Shown one piece after another: positions 19,001-27,563 of a stretch of 64,000 nucleotides of DNA (position 1 is its first letter; the number at the start of each line of letters is the position of its first letter). The notes below the pieces were generated by a model. It was not told where the DNA came from and made no database searches. It worked only from the letters and a program-made list of their open reading frames with translations. Position numbers and translations under genes: made by a program. This stretch comes from Pelagicoccus sp. SDUM812005 (lineage in GTDB: Bacteria > Verrucomicrobiota > Verrucomicrobiia > Opitutales > Opitutaceae). The stretch is taken from positions 62,001 to 126,000 of the forward strand of contig NZ_JARXIA010000004.1 in NCBI RefSeq assembly GCF_031127875.1, written 5' to 3'.

Positions 19001-19522
19001 CTGGTTCAGAATCTGAAAAATGAAGGCCTGTGGGAAGTCGCCTCTCGGCCTGGCAGCTCGTCGACAGACGTGGGCACGCAGTACAGCAACGGAGCGGGGC
19101 TCCATCTTGCTGCAGCGAAGGCAAAGGAAGATAACGTCGTGGCAGAGCTCAGGAAGTGGCGGTGGAATCTTGTCACCAACTATCGTTTTTCCGAGGGTCC
19201 CCTGAAGGGTTTTGGGATTGGAGGCGCGATGCGTTGGCTGGATAAGGTGGCCACTGGCTATCCGCTCGTGCGGAATTCGGAGGGTGTTCTCGCTCCGGAC
19301 TTGGCTAATCCATTCTACGGAGACGCCCGTTTGAAAGGAGACGTGTGGTTCAGCTACAAGACGAAAGTCTTCGACATGCCCGTTCGCTTTCAGCTAAATC
19401 TCCAGAATTACCTCGGTGATGACGGGGATATCCCGGTAGCGACTAACCCGGATGGCGAGCTTGCTATCGTCCGGACCGCTGAGGAGAAGAGAGCGTTCTT
19501 CACTACCACCATTTCGTTCTAG
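16034..19522 (+). CDS. TonB-dependent outer-membrane receptor
   Basis: 1162 residues. A signal peptide ends near residue 38 (PSIFSQGAQA). The mature start has a DLFEVSPFEVKAEE segment, a TonB-box-like stretch found in Opitutae receptors, then NGYRATSTLAGTRIKTNLKDVGSAISVVT, the opening of the plug domain, with VSRGPNSILFGIGEPGGI as the plug end. The remainder is a 22-strand-type barrel with aromatic-rich alternating strands and a terminal Phe (FFTTTISF). It would import oligosaccharides using TonB energy. It follows the fucan-type locus and precedes a LacI regulator. A separate SusD-like partner is absent, as is usual outside Bacteroidota. Confidence 0.93.
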   Translation: MKNQPAKAFKGRPHFIAMLTLGTLTTAPSIFSQGAQANGGEEDLFEVSPFEVKAEENNGYRATSTLAGTRIKTNLKDVGSAISVVTTEMMRDLGANNSEELLVYTLGTEVGGAVGNFGGAAIAAGDESGNRDARANPESNNRVRGLSRAQSTRDYFLTAFGFDSYNSTGVTVSRGPNSILFGIGEPGGIIENSLKKAQLNEDEGEVSLRFGKRDSHRETFDYNKVLVEGRLAIRLMGVNETVNFKQQPTFEDDQRFTVAATWKALKNENVSWLNPTLIRANYEEAEIRSTPPNTMPPGDAFHYWWHPEASVAADSIIGEDRTEYREDYAPQWVIDDMFRQDTTSGTKRVGRAGVWNTYAFVFPDIATGSAGVGTSQNDVQVMDPAVGSHTVTLEDGTEYSTFAWGGFRGTSRYEFNPLYPGFKDKVLMNSEIFDYNNYFYPGRIQYSNHDFKAQNFSIEQNLFDNKLGFQLSFDKQEKDSERSFSFGRFNYHKIYIDTQLYNSNGERNPNVGRPMLSGRLDGRDFNEDTRESTRLTAYYNLDFTNRDGWAKWLGNNTVTGLVNKWENDRRGFSLNPAPDDSHDPEQRFVTNHAKYGHGNAAFALMAYIGDPLFDVTRPEDVRLYNGYLNIEKPQVGQRYTNYYYDKVSQTLNYSTIGVQEGLVNPSGTYQEIDSEALTWQGKFFEDHVVLTYGWREDSTDTWRIRNNSFRDPDTFFYDRDVFLDGWGQEDGSVGPRSDADVVLSESGQTTTKQAVVHMPKAWLEWSSGAISSVSAHFAQSENFNPASVRHDFRGDLIGSPSGETDEFGFSFGLFEDKAHARFTWYETSSLNATNTNINGRLWEFRGLLPMAQRWVSAKNNSFNEGGLQFEDIAWYGPNGAGPDREGAEYRPELIGSFQSFDEVIDALLSAWTPEMVDDWEVTLDGEEGSQSISYTQPSGLSSVAGAFSKGFEAEVVFNPTQNWRVAFNASKTESSFGGGLQVIEPVYNELVQNLKNEGLWEVASRPGSSSTDVGTQYSNGAGLHLAAAKAKEDNVVAELRKWRWNLVTNYRFSEGPLKGFGIGGAMRWLDKVATGYPLVRNSEGVLAPDLANPFYGDARLKGDVWFSYKTKVFDMPVRFQLNLQNYLGDDGDIPVATNPDGELAIVRTAEEKRAFFTTTISF

Positions 19523-19611
19523 CGAGCGTTCCCGATTGCCAGCTCTCCTGGTTTCCTAAGCCCGCTTGGAGGTTTTGTGAGCCTGGTGAAACGGTCCCCG
19601 TTCTGATTTGA

Positions 19612-19638
19612 GCCTCACCGGTTACGGTGGGGCTTTTT
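19612..19638 (+). terminator. Intrinsic terminator after the TonB receptor
   Basis: Stem GCCTCACCG (19612-19620), loop GTTA, stem CGGTGGGGC (19625-19633, one G-T pair), then TTTTT. It is about 90 bp after the receptor stop and in the right orientation. Confidence 0.85.
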
Positions 19639-19729
19639 CGGCGTTCGTAGCGGCCATTTGCACACTGTTAGAGAAGTGAGAGCGTTATGGGGAGAGTGGA
19701 GCGTTTTTGCCCGAGCAGCCGAATTGTTG

Positions 19730-19742
19730 GCGAACTGTTCGA
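19730..19742. promoter_or_regulatory. Candidate LacI operator (site 1)
   Basis: GCGAACTGTTCGA, a palindrome about an odd centre, 107 bp upstream of the lacI-type gene at 19849. The same 12-mer core GCGAACTGTTCG recurs at 22320 and, as its A-centred equivalent, at 28945. Autoregulation by a LacI protein is inferred. Confidence 0.55.
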
Positions 19743-19848
19743 CGATATGTGGATTGGGTGCTGCGGTTGTGTTTGCTAGCTTGTTAGGGTGTCGGTTCTT
19801 TCGCCCCAAAGATGCGTTCAGGCCGAATTCTTTACCCCAACAAGCCAT

Positions 19849-20970
19849 ATGGAAAGACGAAGAATCACGATCAGGGATATTTCACGGGAAGTTGGTTTGG
19901 GAATCGCGACCGTTTCACGGGCTTTGAATAACGAAGTGGATGTGAAGGAGGGTACGCGCTTGAAGGTTTTGGAGGTCGCTCATCGGATGGGCTATCAGAA
20001 GGATGCGATGCTAAGTGCTCTTGCCCAGATGCGATGGAAACAGGGGAAGAAGGGGATCGCTCAGACCATTGCTTGGATCGACTGTTGGCCTCAAGGGGAT
20101 GCTTCGGGCACGATTCGAGAGGGGGAATTCTACGAGTCGATCTATAAGGGGGCAGTGAGTCGTGGGGAGGAATTGGGTTATCGAATCGCCTTTTACAAGG
20201 CGAGGAAGGGAAATATGAGTGACGCCCGTTTGTCGCAGATTCTCGAAGCGAGAGGTACCTTAGGAGTAATCTTGCCTCCTTCCCCGCTATGTTCAGATGA
20301 CCTGGGGATGGAGTTTGGGAAGGCCTGCCGGGTTGACCTCGATTGGGACAAGTTTTGCGCAGTACGAATCGGTTACAGCTACAGCGCTCATCCGTTCAAT
20401 GTTGTTGTAAGCTCACAGTTCGAGTGTGCCGAATTGGCAATAAAGTCAATGATCGACCGCGGCTATCGGAGAATTGGATATTTAACGAGTGGGAATCAAG
20501 TCAGGCGATACCGGGGGCGGTTTTTGGGTGCAGTACTGTATTGTGGGGTTCGTTACAAACCTTCGGGTATTTCAATTACCGAGCATGTTGTTGAGGGGGA
20601 TATCTGTGATGCAGATGGGCCAAATGTTCGCGGATGGATAGAGGAGAACAGAATAGAGGGGGTGCTTGGCAATAGTTACGAGGTCATGGATCTGCTTCGA
20701 GAAGAAGGTTATTCAATTCCGGAGGATATCGGCTACGCTCATGTTGGAGGAGGAAATGGCGAACGTGAAGTATCCTTGGTAGATCAAAATGGAAAAGAGA
20801 TTGGCAGAAACTGCGTCGATGTGCTTAATTCGATGATTAAGAACAACGAGAAAGGCGTCCCCGGCATCGTTCGGGAAGTGCAAATCCAACCTAGCTGGGT
20901 TGCTGGTAGATCGTTGCGCGAGGTCGGCGAGGGGGATTCCTCTTTCCCTCTCCGTTGGGGCTCGGCTTGA
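19849..20970 (+). CDS. LacI-family transcriptional regulator
   Basis: 373 residues from the ATG at 19849, chosen because MERRRITIRDISREVGLGIATVSRALNN is the standard LacI helix-turn-helix start; the upstream extension of the frame has no homology. The HTH is followed by a hinge-like KVLEVAHRMGYQKD. The effector domain is of periplasmic-binding-protein type, with ESIYKGAVSRGEELGYRI, GTLGVILPPS and MIDRGYRRIGYLTSG. The family represses or activates sugar-use genes and responds to a sugar ligand. It is close in layout to the minus-strand LacI protein at 21200-22273 (both have an HPFN/KNIN region after GYSY or GYSF), so they are probably paralogues. Candidate operator 107 bp upstream. Confidence 0.92.
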   Translation: MERRRITIRDISREVGLGIATVSRALNNEVDVKEGTRLKVLEVAHRMGYQKDAMLSALAQMRWKQGKKGIAQTIAWIDCWPQGDASGTIREGEFYESIYKGAVSRGEELGYRIAFYKARKGNMSDARLSQILEARGTLGVILPPSPLCSDDLGMEFGKACRVDLDWDKFCAVRIGYSYSAHPFNVVVSSQFECAELAIKSMIDRGYRRIGYLTSGNQVRRYRGRFLGAVLYCGVRYKPSGISITEHVVEGDICDADGPNVRGWIEENRIEGVLGNSYEVMDLLREEGYSIPEDIGYAHVGGGNGEREVSLVDQNGKEIGRNCVDVLNSMIKNNEKGVPGIVREVQIQPSWVAGRSLREVGEGDSSFPLRWGSA

Positions 20971-20974
20971 AAGC

Positions 20975-21007
20975 GTCGAGATTGGGCAGGAGCCGTCCGA
21001 TCTCGAC
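20975..21007. terminator. Hairpin between convergent lacI genes
   Basis: GTCGAGAT (20975-20982) pairs with ATCTCGAC (21000-21007), with further G/C pairing inside. It starts 5 bp after the lacI stop. No T-run follows on the plus strand, so terminator function is probable but not certain. Confidence 0.5.
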
Positions 21008-21199
21008 TATAAAGATTGCACCTGTCTGGAGAGCGAGTTCATCGAGAAGTGGAGATAAAGGTGCTTTACTTGTTCGCAAGTGGTGGAGTCTGCTGTTCAA
21101 ATCAAGATAGCGCTCATCGATGGAACTCATAGCTCGTATGGCTCCTCAATCTCGAGGGTTGCAGGGTGATCAAATCGTGGCGAAATTGGAGACATTCGC

Positions 21200-22273
21200 T
21201 TAGAAGGACTCGATGGTATTGAGCGTCGGTCCGTCGTGCCAATCGCCGTTTATCAGGGTAACTTTTGGTACCCTAGGGAACCCCCTCAAGTTGAGGGCGA
21301 TCTCCTGGGCAAGGAGCTCTACAGCATATCTGCCGGTGTAGTGGGAATTTTGATGCAGTCCGGCCGCATCCTTGAAGCGACTTGCGAGTTTGGGGCAAGA
21401 GAGCTTGGCGTTCTCGACTTTAGCGGAGTCAAGGGATAGACTGGCAAATCCGTAGTCTTTCCCACAGAGGAGACCTTCCTCGTATAGGAACTCGGCCCAG
21501 TCGACCCGTTGGCTGAGAATGGCGGTGGGTTTGTGTTCAAAGAACCAATTCAAAAAAGCCTCTTTAGTATATTTTTGCTCGATCGGAGGTATCTTGTATT
21601 GATCTTTGTACAAATCTATGAACATCAGGTAAGCTGCCTTCCATCTGAACTGTACGCGTTCCTTCATTCCATCCATTACGAACCCGATGCGCCGGTGCCC
21701 TTTTGATGCCATCTTTTCGAGGGAATGCAGGACGGCGCTAAAGTGGTCCAGCGATACGCGATTGATATTTTTTGCATCGAAGCTATAGCCGAAGGTTATG
21801 CTAGCGAACTTATCGAAATCGATGTCGAGTTGATCGTGAATCGTATAGACAGGTGGGACGATGATGCCTTCGATACCCCGGCTTTCGAGGACTGTCGTGA
21901 GGCGCTTGCCGCTAAGTCCCTCGCGCATCATGTTGAAGTATTCGAGATTGTAACCCAACTCTCTCGCTCGTTCCCGCGAGCCCAGTAAGTAGTTGTGGTA
22001 TATGGGGTGCTTCTCCAGCTGCACCTCTTCGGGATATTTGGTGACGAAGGCGAGGGATGCTCCTGGGTTCTCGCTCCGATTTGCCTTCAGGTACCCCATT
22101 ACGTTTGAAATGCGAGGGTCGGGGACGTAACCCATCCGGTCTGCCGTATCCCTGACTCGCTTTCGAGTCGCTTCTGAGATTTTGGGATTGTCCTTGAGGG
22201 CCAAGGATATGGTGCTGAGCGACAGATTGAGCTCTCTTTTGAGATCGCGTAGTGTGGGACGCTTTTCGGGCAT
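21200..22273 (-). CDS. LacI-family transcriptional regulator
   Basis: 357 residues from ATG at 22273 (MPEKRPTLRDLKRELNLSLS), where the LacI HTH begins; the open frame upstream has no HTH similarity. HTH residues about 6-27 (LRDLKRELNLSLSTISLALKDN), recognition segment TRKRVRDTADRMGYVPD, then a PBP-like domain (LLGSRERARELGYNL, GIEGIIVPP, MASKGHRRIGFVMDG). It is divergent from the TonB receptor at 22629 with 355 bp between, containing the palindrome at 22320. It most likely controls that receptor and itself. Confidence 0.92.
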   Translation of the reverse strand: MPEKRPTLRDLKRELNLSLSTISLALKDNPKISEATRKRVRDTADRMGYVPDPRISNVMGYLKANRSENPGASLAFVTKYPEEVQLEKHPIYHNYLLGSRERARELGYNLEYFNMMREGLSGKRLTTVLESRGIEGIIVPPVYTIHDQLDIDFDKFASITFGYSFDAKNINRVSLDHFSAVLHSLEKMASKGHRRIGFVMDGMKERVQFRWKAAYLMFIDLYKDQYKIPPIEQKYTKEAFLNWFFEHKPTAILSQRVDWAEFLYEEGLLCGKDYGFASLSLDSAKVENAKLSCPKLASRFKDAAGLHQNSHYTGRYAVELLAQEIALNLRGFPRVPKVTLINGDWHDGPTLNTIESF

Positions 22274-22319
22274 GGTTGGAGGGCTTGAAGTTTCGCTGAG
22301 CGGCTCGCAAAGCGAACGG

Positions 22320-22332
22320 GCGAACTGTTCGC
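22320..22332. promoter_or_regulatory. Candidate LacI operator (site 2)
   Basis: GCGAACTGTTCGC, a perfect 13 bp palindrome with a single central T, 47 bp upstream of the divergent lacI start and about 300 bp upstream of the TonB receptor. Shares its 12-mer with the site at 19730. The rest of the 22274-22628 gap holds a small ACTAG...CTAG repeat near 22590 but no gene. Confidence 0.6.
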
Positions 22333-22628
22333 TAGTGGTCGTGTTGAGGCAACAAAAAAGCTGAGCGAAGATTCTTTCATATTCAGCAGAGTGCCCGTTC
22401 CAATACCCCAAAAGTAACAGCGCGAGAGATCGAGTATATTGATTTAGGATCCAGCCTACATCCGAGCTGCCCATCCCTGTTGGGATACGGCTTGGAGCCG
22501 CTCTTCGTTTCGATCGATTTTGCCGTCGTATGCTTCAGCTTTCGTGCTGGGTAGTGGTTTGTAGCTCGGCTTTTCGAACAAACCTTACAACTAGTTTTGC
22601 ACTAGATAAAAACTTGTTAAATCAAAAG

Positions 22629-25600
22629 ATGAATATCCCTAAAAACCTAATTCGTACCCCGCTCTTGTGTTTAACGGCGATAACGCCTTTGGCGCTCGTA
22701 TGCGGACAAGAGGACTTATCTTCCGAAGAGGAAGTTTTCGAACTCTCTCCATTCACCGTTGGTTCGAGTGAAAACGATGGCTACCGGGCGACGAACACCC
22801 TGGCCGGAACTCGATTGCGCAGCAGCCTCAAGGATGTTGCGGCGCCCCTCTCTGTTTTCACCAAGGAACTGATGAACGATGTCGGAGCGGACGATCTGCA
22901 GGAGGCTCTCTTGTACTCGGTCAACACCGAAAACGAGGAGGAGTACGCCCCGGATGACGGAGAAGGCTTGAGCATCGGCAGCACCACGCAAACCCGCGTG
23001 CGCGGCATTAGCTCGCCGGCTGCTCAATCCAGAAACTTTTTCAGAACTGAGATCCGAGGAGACGGTTACAATACCGAATCATTCACGATCGCTCGTGGCC
23101 CTAACTCGGTTCTGTTTGGTTTGGGGAGTCCGTCTGGAGTGATGGACCAATCGCTCAAGCGCGCGTCTGTTGGCAAAGCATTCGGCTCCTTCGACTTGAA
23201 GTTCGATTCCAATGACGGCCATCGCGAAACCTTTGATCTCAATCAAACCGTAATCAAGGACACCTTGGCTGTTCGTGTAGCCGCCATGAATCAAGATCGC
23301 AGGACGTATCGAGATCCAGACTACAACAAGGAGAATCGGTTCTATGTGGCGAGTACCTTGAAGTTAGGCGATAAAACGGAAATACGTGCCAACTTTGAGG
23401 ATATGGAAAACGACATTGTGCGGGGTCGTTCAACGCTTACCAATGACTATATTAGCGACCATGCTCGAGCGGGTAGTCCGATATTCAACAATGGAGCCGG
23501 CGACAATGCGGGCCTCTGGAGTTGGGATAATGGCACAACGTGGAGAGAGCCTGATGCAAACGATCCGAATGAAGCTTGGCTTATTGACGATGTCGCGGCC
23601 ACTACCACGAATCGATTGTATATGGCCGGAGGCGCTCTCGGTGGCGAGGCTCTTCAAGGCCTGCGCTGGGTAGGCAGCCGAAAGTCTGTGCTGAGCGATG
23701 GATCAGAATCGAAAACGTTTACCGATTCGTCTATCGTGCCAGCTGATTTCAATGTGCGCGGGCTCGCCTCGTCGACTGACCTTACCGGTGATGTATTCGG
23801 TTTTACGATTCAGCACAAGTTCGCTGAGAACTTTTACCTTGAGGGTGCATACAACAAGGAAAAGACGCATCGTTCTTCGGTAGATCCACTCAGGTCAGGG
23901 GCAGGGATCGAGAGGGATGTGAATGCCTTTATTCCTGGAACGACAAGTGAGAACCCCAATCTCGGACGCTACTTTGTGGAAAGCGCTTTCCTTGGATGGG
24001 ACATACGGAACACCTTCGAGACAAAGCGTTTGACTGCCTCTTACGAACTGGATTTCAGCGAACGCAACAAGTGGCTTGGAAAGCACAACTTGGGTTTGAT
24101 GTATCAGGACGACGAGTTCGACGTCCTGAGAATAAAGACGCGATTGATGAATCAGGGAGACGAGGTGGATGTCCGTCCCGGAAACGACTATTTGGGTGAA
24201 GTTTCGCAGGGACGAAATAACATCGAGGTGCGTTATTACCTGGATATCCCTGGGCTAGGGGGCGACTCCGATGGGCTTGCCTATCCGGGGACTTTTGTGA
24301 TGCCCCCATGGAACTCGATAGTTGGGGGAATCCAAGGCGATGGGAGACCGTCTCGTACGAAACAGGATGTCGAGGGTACCATGTTCGTAACCCAGAGCAG
24401 GTTCTTGAATGACAACTTAGTGGTCACGTTCGGGTATCGTGAAGACGAGGAAGCGACTCGTGTAGTGACCATAACGGACGATGACCGCAACCCGCAGACA
24501 GGCGAATATATCTGGGAAGGCGTTCCCTTTGATGATGACGCCGTTGTGGAGTCTGGCACCACGCGCACCCACGGATTCGTCTACCATACTCCGGTCAAGG
24601 GGCTTAGCGTTTTCGCGAATAAATCTGACACCTTCCAGCCTCAGGGTATTTTGCAGGACTGGTTTGGGAATCCCTTTGGGTCCAGCACCGGCGAAGGCGA
24701 AGACTACGGTATCAGTTTCGAGTTGATGGAAGGAAAGCTCGGTGGGCGGATATCGAAGTACGAGGCAAGCGCCTTGAACAACTCGGAGGTGGATTGGTTT
24801 TTCGAAATAACCAAGTGGCGAGTTGTCAATCACATGGAAGGTTGGATCGAAACTTATCATGAAGACATCTTCCCTCTGTTGGGAATCGATTCTTCCGATG
24901 ATGTGTTTGCCGAACGACCTCCAGTCGGTGACCAAATTCGAGTAGACCGTTCCTACACCTCGAAAGGGTACGAACTTGAGTTGTATGCGCGTCCCGTCGA
25001 AAACCTTGATATTCGTCTCACTGTCGCGCAATCGGAAACCACCAATTCTGACATCAATAGCAAGATGGTGGACTACATCGAATGGCGTAGCCCTGTCTGG
25101 GAAAAATACTATGGGTTACCAGAGCCAAGGGATGTGATGGCTAGTATCAGCGATCAATTGGCAGCTAATCCGGATGCGACTCCAGACCCGCTCCAGTATC
25201 ATTTCTTCGATAGTAATGGAAATCGAGTAGATGTGCTCAATCCGACTGACGATTTCTTGAACACGGATACCATCGGTGCTCAAATGTACCTCAATCCATT
25301 CCGATTCCCGCGCATCGAAGCGCAGAAAGCGGTGAACGGATTGAAATCGAACCGCAGCCGTGAATGGCGTGCAAACTTGATTGCCACTTACCGCATCAAG
25401 GAAGGCGCTTTCAAGGGTACGAAGGTCGGTGGTGCCTACCGCTGGCGGTCTAAAGCGGCGATCGGCTACGGCGGAAAAGAAAACCCCCTCGGCTCGAACT
25501 TTCCGCTTGTGGATGATCTCGATAAACCCTTCTACGGACCTGAGATTAGTGAATATGACTTTTGGGTTGGCTACAGCCGCCCGATCAACCTAGGCGGAAG

Positions 25601-25754
25601 GGACTTGAAATGGAACGTCCAACTCAATGTGCAAAACGCGTTTACTGGCGATGGGGACCTCTACGTTGTTGACGTTGATCTCGAAGGGAACCCGCTCGCT
25701 TATGCACAGAATGCGCCGCGGGTATTCTCTCTAAGCAATAGCATCGAATTCTAA
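22629..25754 (+). CDS. TonB-dependent outer-membrane receptor
   Basis: 1041 residues from ATG at 22629 (MNIPKNLIRTPLLCLTAITP), where a normal signal peptide starts; the frame is open further upstream without sense. Mature start EEEVFELSPFTVGSSENDGY, then RATNTLAGTRLRSSLKDVAA: the same receptor subfamily as the 16034 gene. Plug domain to about residue 190 (IARGPNSVLFGLGSPSGV), then the barrel, ending SLSNSIEF with terminal Phe. It would take up a different oligosaccharide from the first receptor, under the neighbouring LacI protein. Confidence 0.93.
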   Translation: MNIPKNLIRTPLLCLTAITPLALVCGQEDLSSEEEVFELSPFTVGSSENDGYRATNTLAGTRLRSSLKDVAAPLSVFTKELMNDVGADDLQEALLYSVNTENEEEYAPDDGEGLSIGSTTQTRVRGISSPAAQSRNFFRTEIRGDGYNTESFTIARGPNSVLFGLGSPSGVMDQSLKRASVGKAFGSFDLKFDSNDGHRETFDLNQTVIKDTLAVRVAAMNQDRRTYRDPDYNKENRFYVASTLKLGDKTEIRANFEDMENDIVRGRSTLTNDYISDHARAGSPIFNNGAGDNAGLWSWDNGTTWREPDANDPNEAWLIDDVAATTTNRLYMAGGALGGEALQGLRWVGSRKSVLSDGSESKTFTDSSIVPADFNVRGLASSTDLTGDVFGFTIQHKFAENFYLEGAYNKEKTHRSSVDPLRSGAGIERDVNAFIPGTTSENPNLGRYFVESAFLGWDIRNTFETKRLTASYELDFSERNKWLGKHNLGLMYQDDEFDVLRIKTRLMNQGDEVDVRPGNDYLGEVSQGRNNIEVRYYLDIPGLGGDSDGLAYPGTFVMPPWNSIVGGIQGDGRPSRTKQDVEGTMFVTQSRFLNDNLVVTFGYREDEEATRVVTITDDDRNPQTGEYIWEGVPFDDDAVVESGTTRTHGFVYHTPVKGLSVFANKSDTFQPQGILQDWFGNPFGSSTGEGEDYGISFELMEGKLGGRISKYEASALNNSEVDWFFEITKWRVVNHMEGWIETYHEDIFPLLGIDSSDDVFAERPPVGDQIRVDRSYTSKGYELELYARPVENLDIRLTVAQSETTNSDINSKMVDYIEWRSPVWEKYYGLPEPRDVMASISDQLAANPDATPDPLQYHFFDSNGNRVDVLNPTDDFLNTDTIGAQMYLNPFRFPRIEAQKAVNGLKSNRSREWRANLIATYRIKEGAFKGTKVGGAYRWRSKAAIGYGGKENPLGSNFPLVDDLDKPFYGPEISEYDFWVGYSRPINLGGRDLKWNVQLNVQNAFTGDGDLYVVDVDLEGNPLAYAQNAPRVFSLSNSIEF

Positions 25755-25784
25755 AAGTGTTTCGCTAAGGACTTTCCTAAACAT

Positions 25785-25810
25785 AGCTCTCGCCTCGATC
25801 GGCGGGGGCT
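25785..25810 (+). terminator. Hairpin after the second TonB receptor
   Basis: AGCTCTCGCC (25785-25794), loop TCGATC, GGCGGGGGCT (25801-25810): a ten-pair stem including G-T pairs, 30 bp after the stop. The tail ATCATTGTATT is only moderately T-rich. Confidence 0.6.
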
Positions 25811-25829
25811 ATCATTGTATTGTGTGACC

Positions 25830-27563
25830 ATGGCTATTGCGTACCGATTAAGGATTGGGATTTTGCTGTTGCTCGGGTTCGTGCTTGCCGCTTGCGAAAG
25901 AGGCGGTGGGGAAAAGGATCTGGAGCGGCCGAATTTGCGAGCTGGGTTACCGGACTCGTTCTACCGCCAACACGAGCGCCTCTTTGAGGCGCGTGAGAAT
26001 GGTGAAGCGGTCTTGGGCTCCTTAGCCAAGCTCTATCACGCCAATGGTTTTTTGCAGGAGGCCAAGGAATGCTACGAAGCATTGGCCAATATGGAAACTG
26101 CCGCTGCGAAATGGCCATACCTCGCTCACAGGGTTTCCGCCGATTTAGGGGATGCGGAATCGGCGATTTTGTACTTGCAAGAAACGTTGAAGAGGGACGG
26201 GAGCCACGCCCTTGCAGCCCTTCGTTTGGCGGACCTTTGGGTCAAGTCGGGGAAAAGTAACGAAGCAGTCGCACTGTACCAGCAATGTCTCGGACTGTAT
26301 CAGTATCGAGAATACGCATATCTGGGCCTGGCTCGCGTCTCGATGAACGAAAAGAACTATGCCCAAGCTCGCTCGTATTTGGCGAGATCGATCGAAGCGG
26401 ACCCGTCGCTGGCGACGGGGTATCTGTTGCTGGCGAGTGTGAGCGAAGCTTTGGGCGAGCCGGAACTTGCCCGTTTGGCTCGCGAGAATGGAAGGAAACT
26501 TTCCAAGCACCGGGACCCCGTAGATCCATGGGTAGACAGCTTGTACGAGTATTGTTACGACTCCTATTCGCTAAGGGTGGCGGCGGCGGTCTATTTGGAT
26601 ACTCATCGCCCTGAGCTTGCCTTGCCCCGCTTGCAGCGAGCATTGGCGGTGGACGGGTCTGATCCGCATACCTTGCTCGAAATGGGCCAGTGGCACTTGA
26701 AATTTGGCGAAAAGCCTGAGGGCTATGCTTATCTTCGATCGGCTGTCGAAGCAGATGTCGCTTTTGAAGATCCATACTACGTAATTGCATCAGAGCTACA
26801 GTTGGAGGGTGATTATCGTCGCTCCCTTGAAGCAGCGAAGGTGGCGATTGACCTTTTTCCACGTTCAAGTCGATTTTATCGCCTGGCAGGAATCGCTTAC
26901 GGGAAGCTCAAAGCTTACCAGAAAGAAGTAGAGTACCTCCAGAAAGCCGTCGATTTGGCTCCGCACGATTCTCGCGCTCTTATCGCGTTGGGGAATTTCT
27001 ATTGGCGTAATCAAGAAAGGGATACGGCTGCCACCTACTACGAACGTGCGCGTGCCATCTCCCCGGCTGAACTGGATGTTCGTGTGCTCCTGGCGGGATA
27101 CTATTTCGAGGAAGGAAGGCTGAGTGAAATGAAGGCCTGCATCGACGAAGCCGTATTGCTCGCACCGGAGTCGAGCGTGATCACTGAGCTCTTTGCGAAC
27201 TATTCTTTAGAGATGGGGAATCGGGCTTTTCGAAGCTCCGAGTTTGGCAAGGCGGAAGGCTTCTATCTCGATAGCTTGGAAAACGCTCCGGAAGCGATGG
27301 AGGCCAATGTGAACTTGACCATGCTTCAGCTGAAGACACGCCAGCTGGACAAGGCCCGAGCGAGGCTCGAGGGCTTAATAGAGCACAATAAGGAGCTGGA
27401 TTTTGCCTACCCTTTGCTGGCAGCGGTTGCGCTTGAAGCGGGGAAGGTGGACTATGCTCGGGAGCTGATCCGCGTGGGGATGGGCCTTGTGGACTTCCGA
27501 TCGGAAGCCCGAAGCAAGGTGCTCTTCGACACGGTGAACCGTCAGTTGACCGCGATCGACTAG
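25830..27563 (+). CDS. Tetratricopeptide-repeat lipoprotein
   Basis: 577 residues from ATG 25830 (an in-frame ATG 15 bp upstream is less suitable). Lipoprotein signal RIGILLLLGFVLAAC with Cys near residue 22. The rest is helical TPR repeats, for example LYHANGFLQEAKECYEALAN, ALRLADLWVKSGKSNEAVAL and ALGNFYWRNQERDTAATYYE. It would serve as a protein-interaction scaffold on the periplasmic face of a membrane. It is tail-to-tail with the FG-GAP lipoprotein, and the two stop codons share the CTAG at 27560-27563. TPR and FG-GAP lipoprotein pairs are frequent beside polysaccharide loci in this phylum; their role is not established. Confidence 0.88.
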   Translation: MAIAYRLRIGILLLLGFVLAACERGGGEKDLERPNLRAGLPDSFYRQHERLFEARENGEAVLGSLAKLYHANGFLQEAKECYEALANMETAAAKWPYLAHRVSADLGDAESAILYLQETLKRDGSHALAALRLADLWVKSGKSNEAVALYQQCLGLYQYREYAYLGLARVSMNEKNYAQARSYLARSIEADPSLATGYLLLASVSEALGEPELARLARENGRKLSKHRDPVDPWVDSLYEYCYDSYSLRVAAAVYLDTHRPELALPRLQRALAVDGSDPHTLLEMGQWHLKFGEKPEGYAYLRSAVEADVAFEDPYYVIASELQLEGDYRRSLEAAKVAIDLFPRSSRFYRLAGIAYGKLKAYQKEVEYLQKAVDLAPHDSRALIALGNFYWRNQERDTAATYYERARAISPAELDVRVLLAGYYFEEGRLSEMKACIDEAVLLAPESSVITELFANYSLEMGNRAFRSSEFGKAEGFYLDSLENAPEAMEANVNLTMLQLKTRQLDKARARLEGLIEHNKELDFAYPLLAAVALEAGKVDYARELIRVGMGLVDFRSEARSKVLFDTVNRQLTAID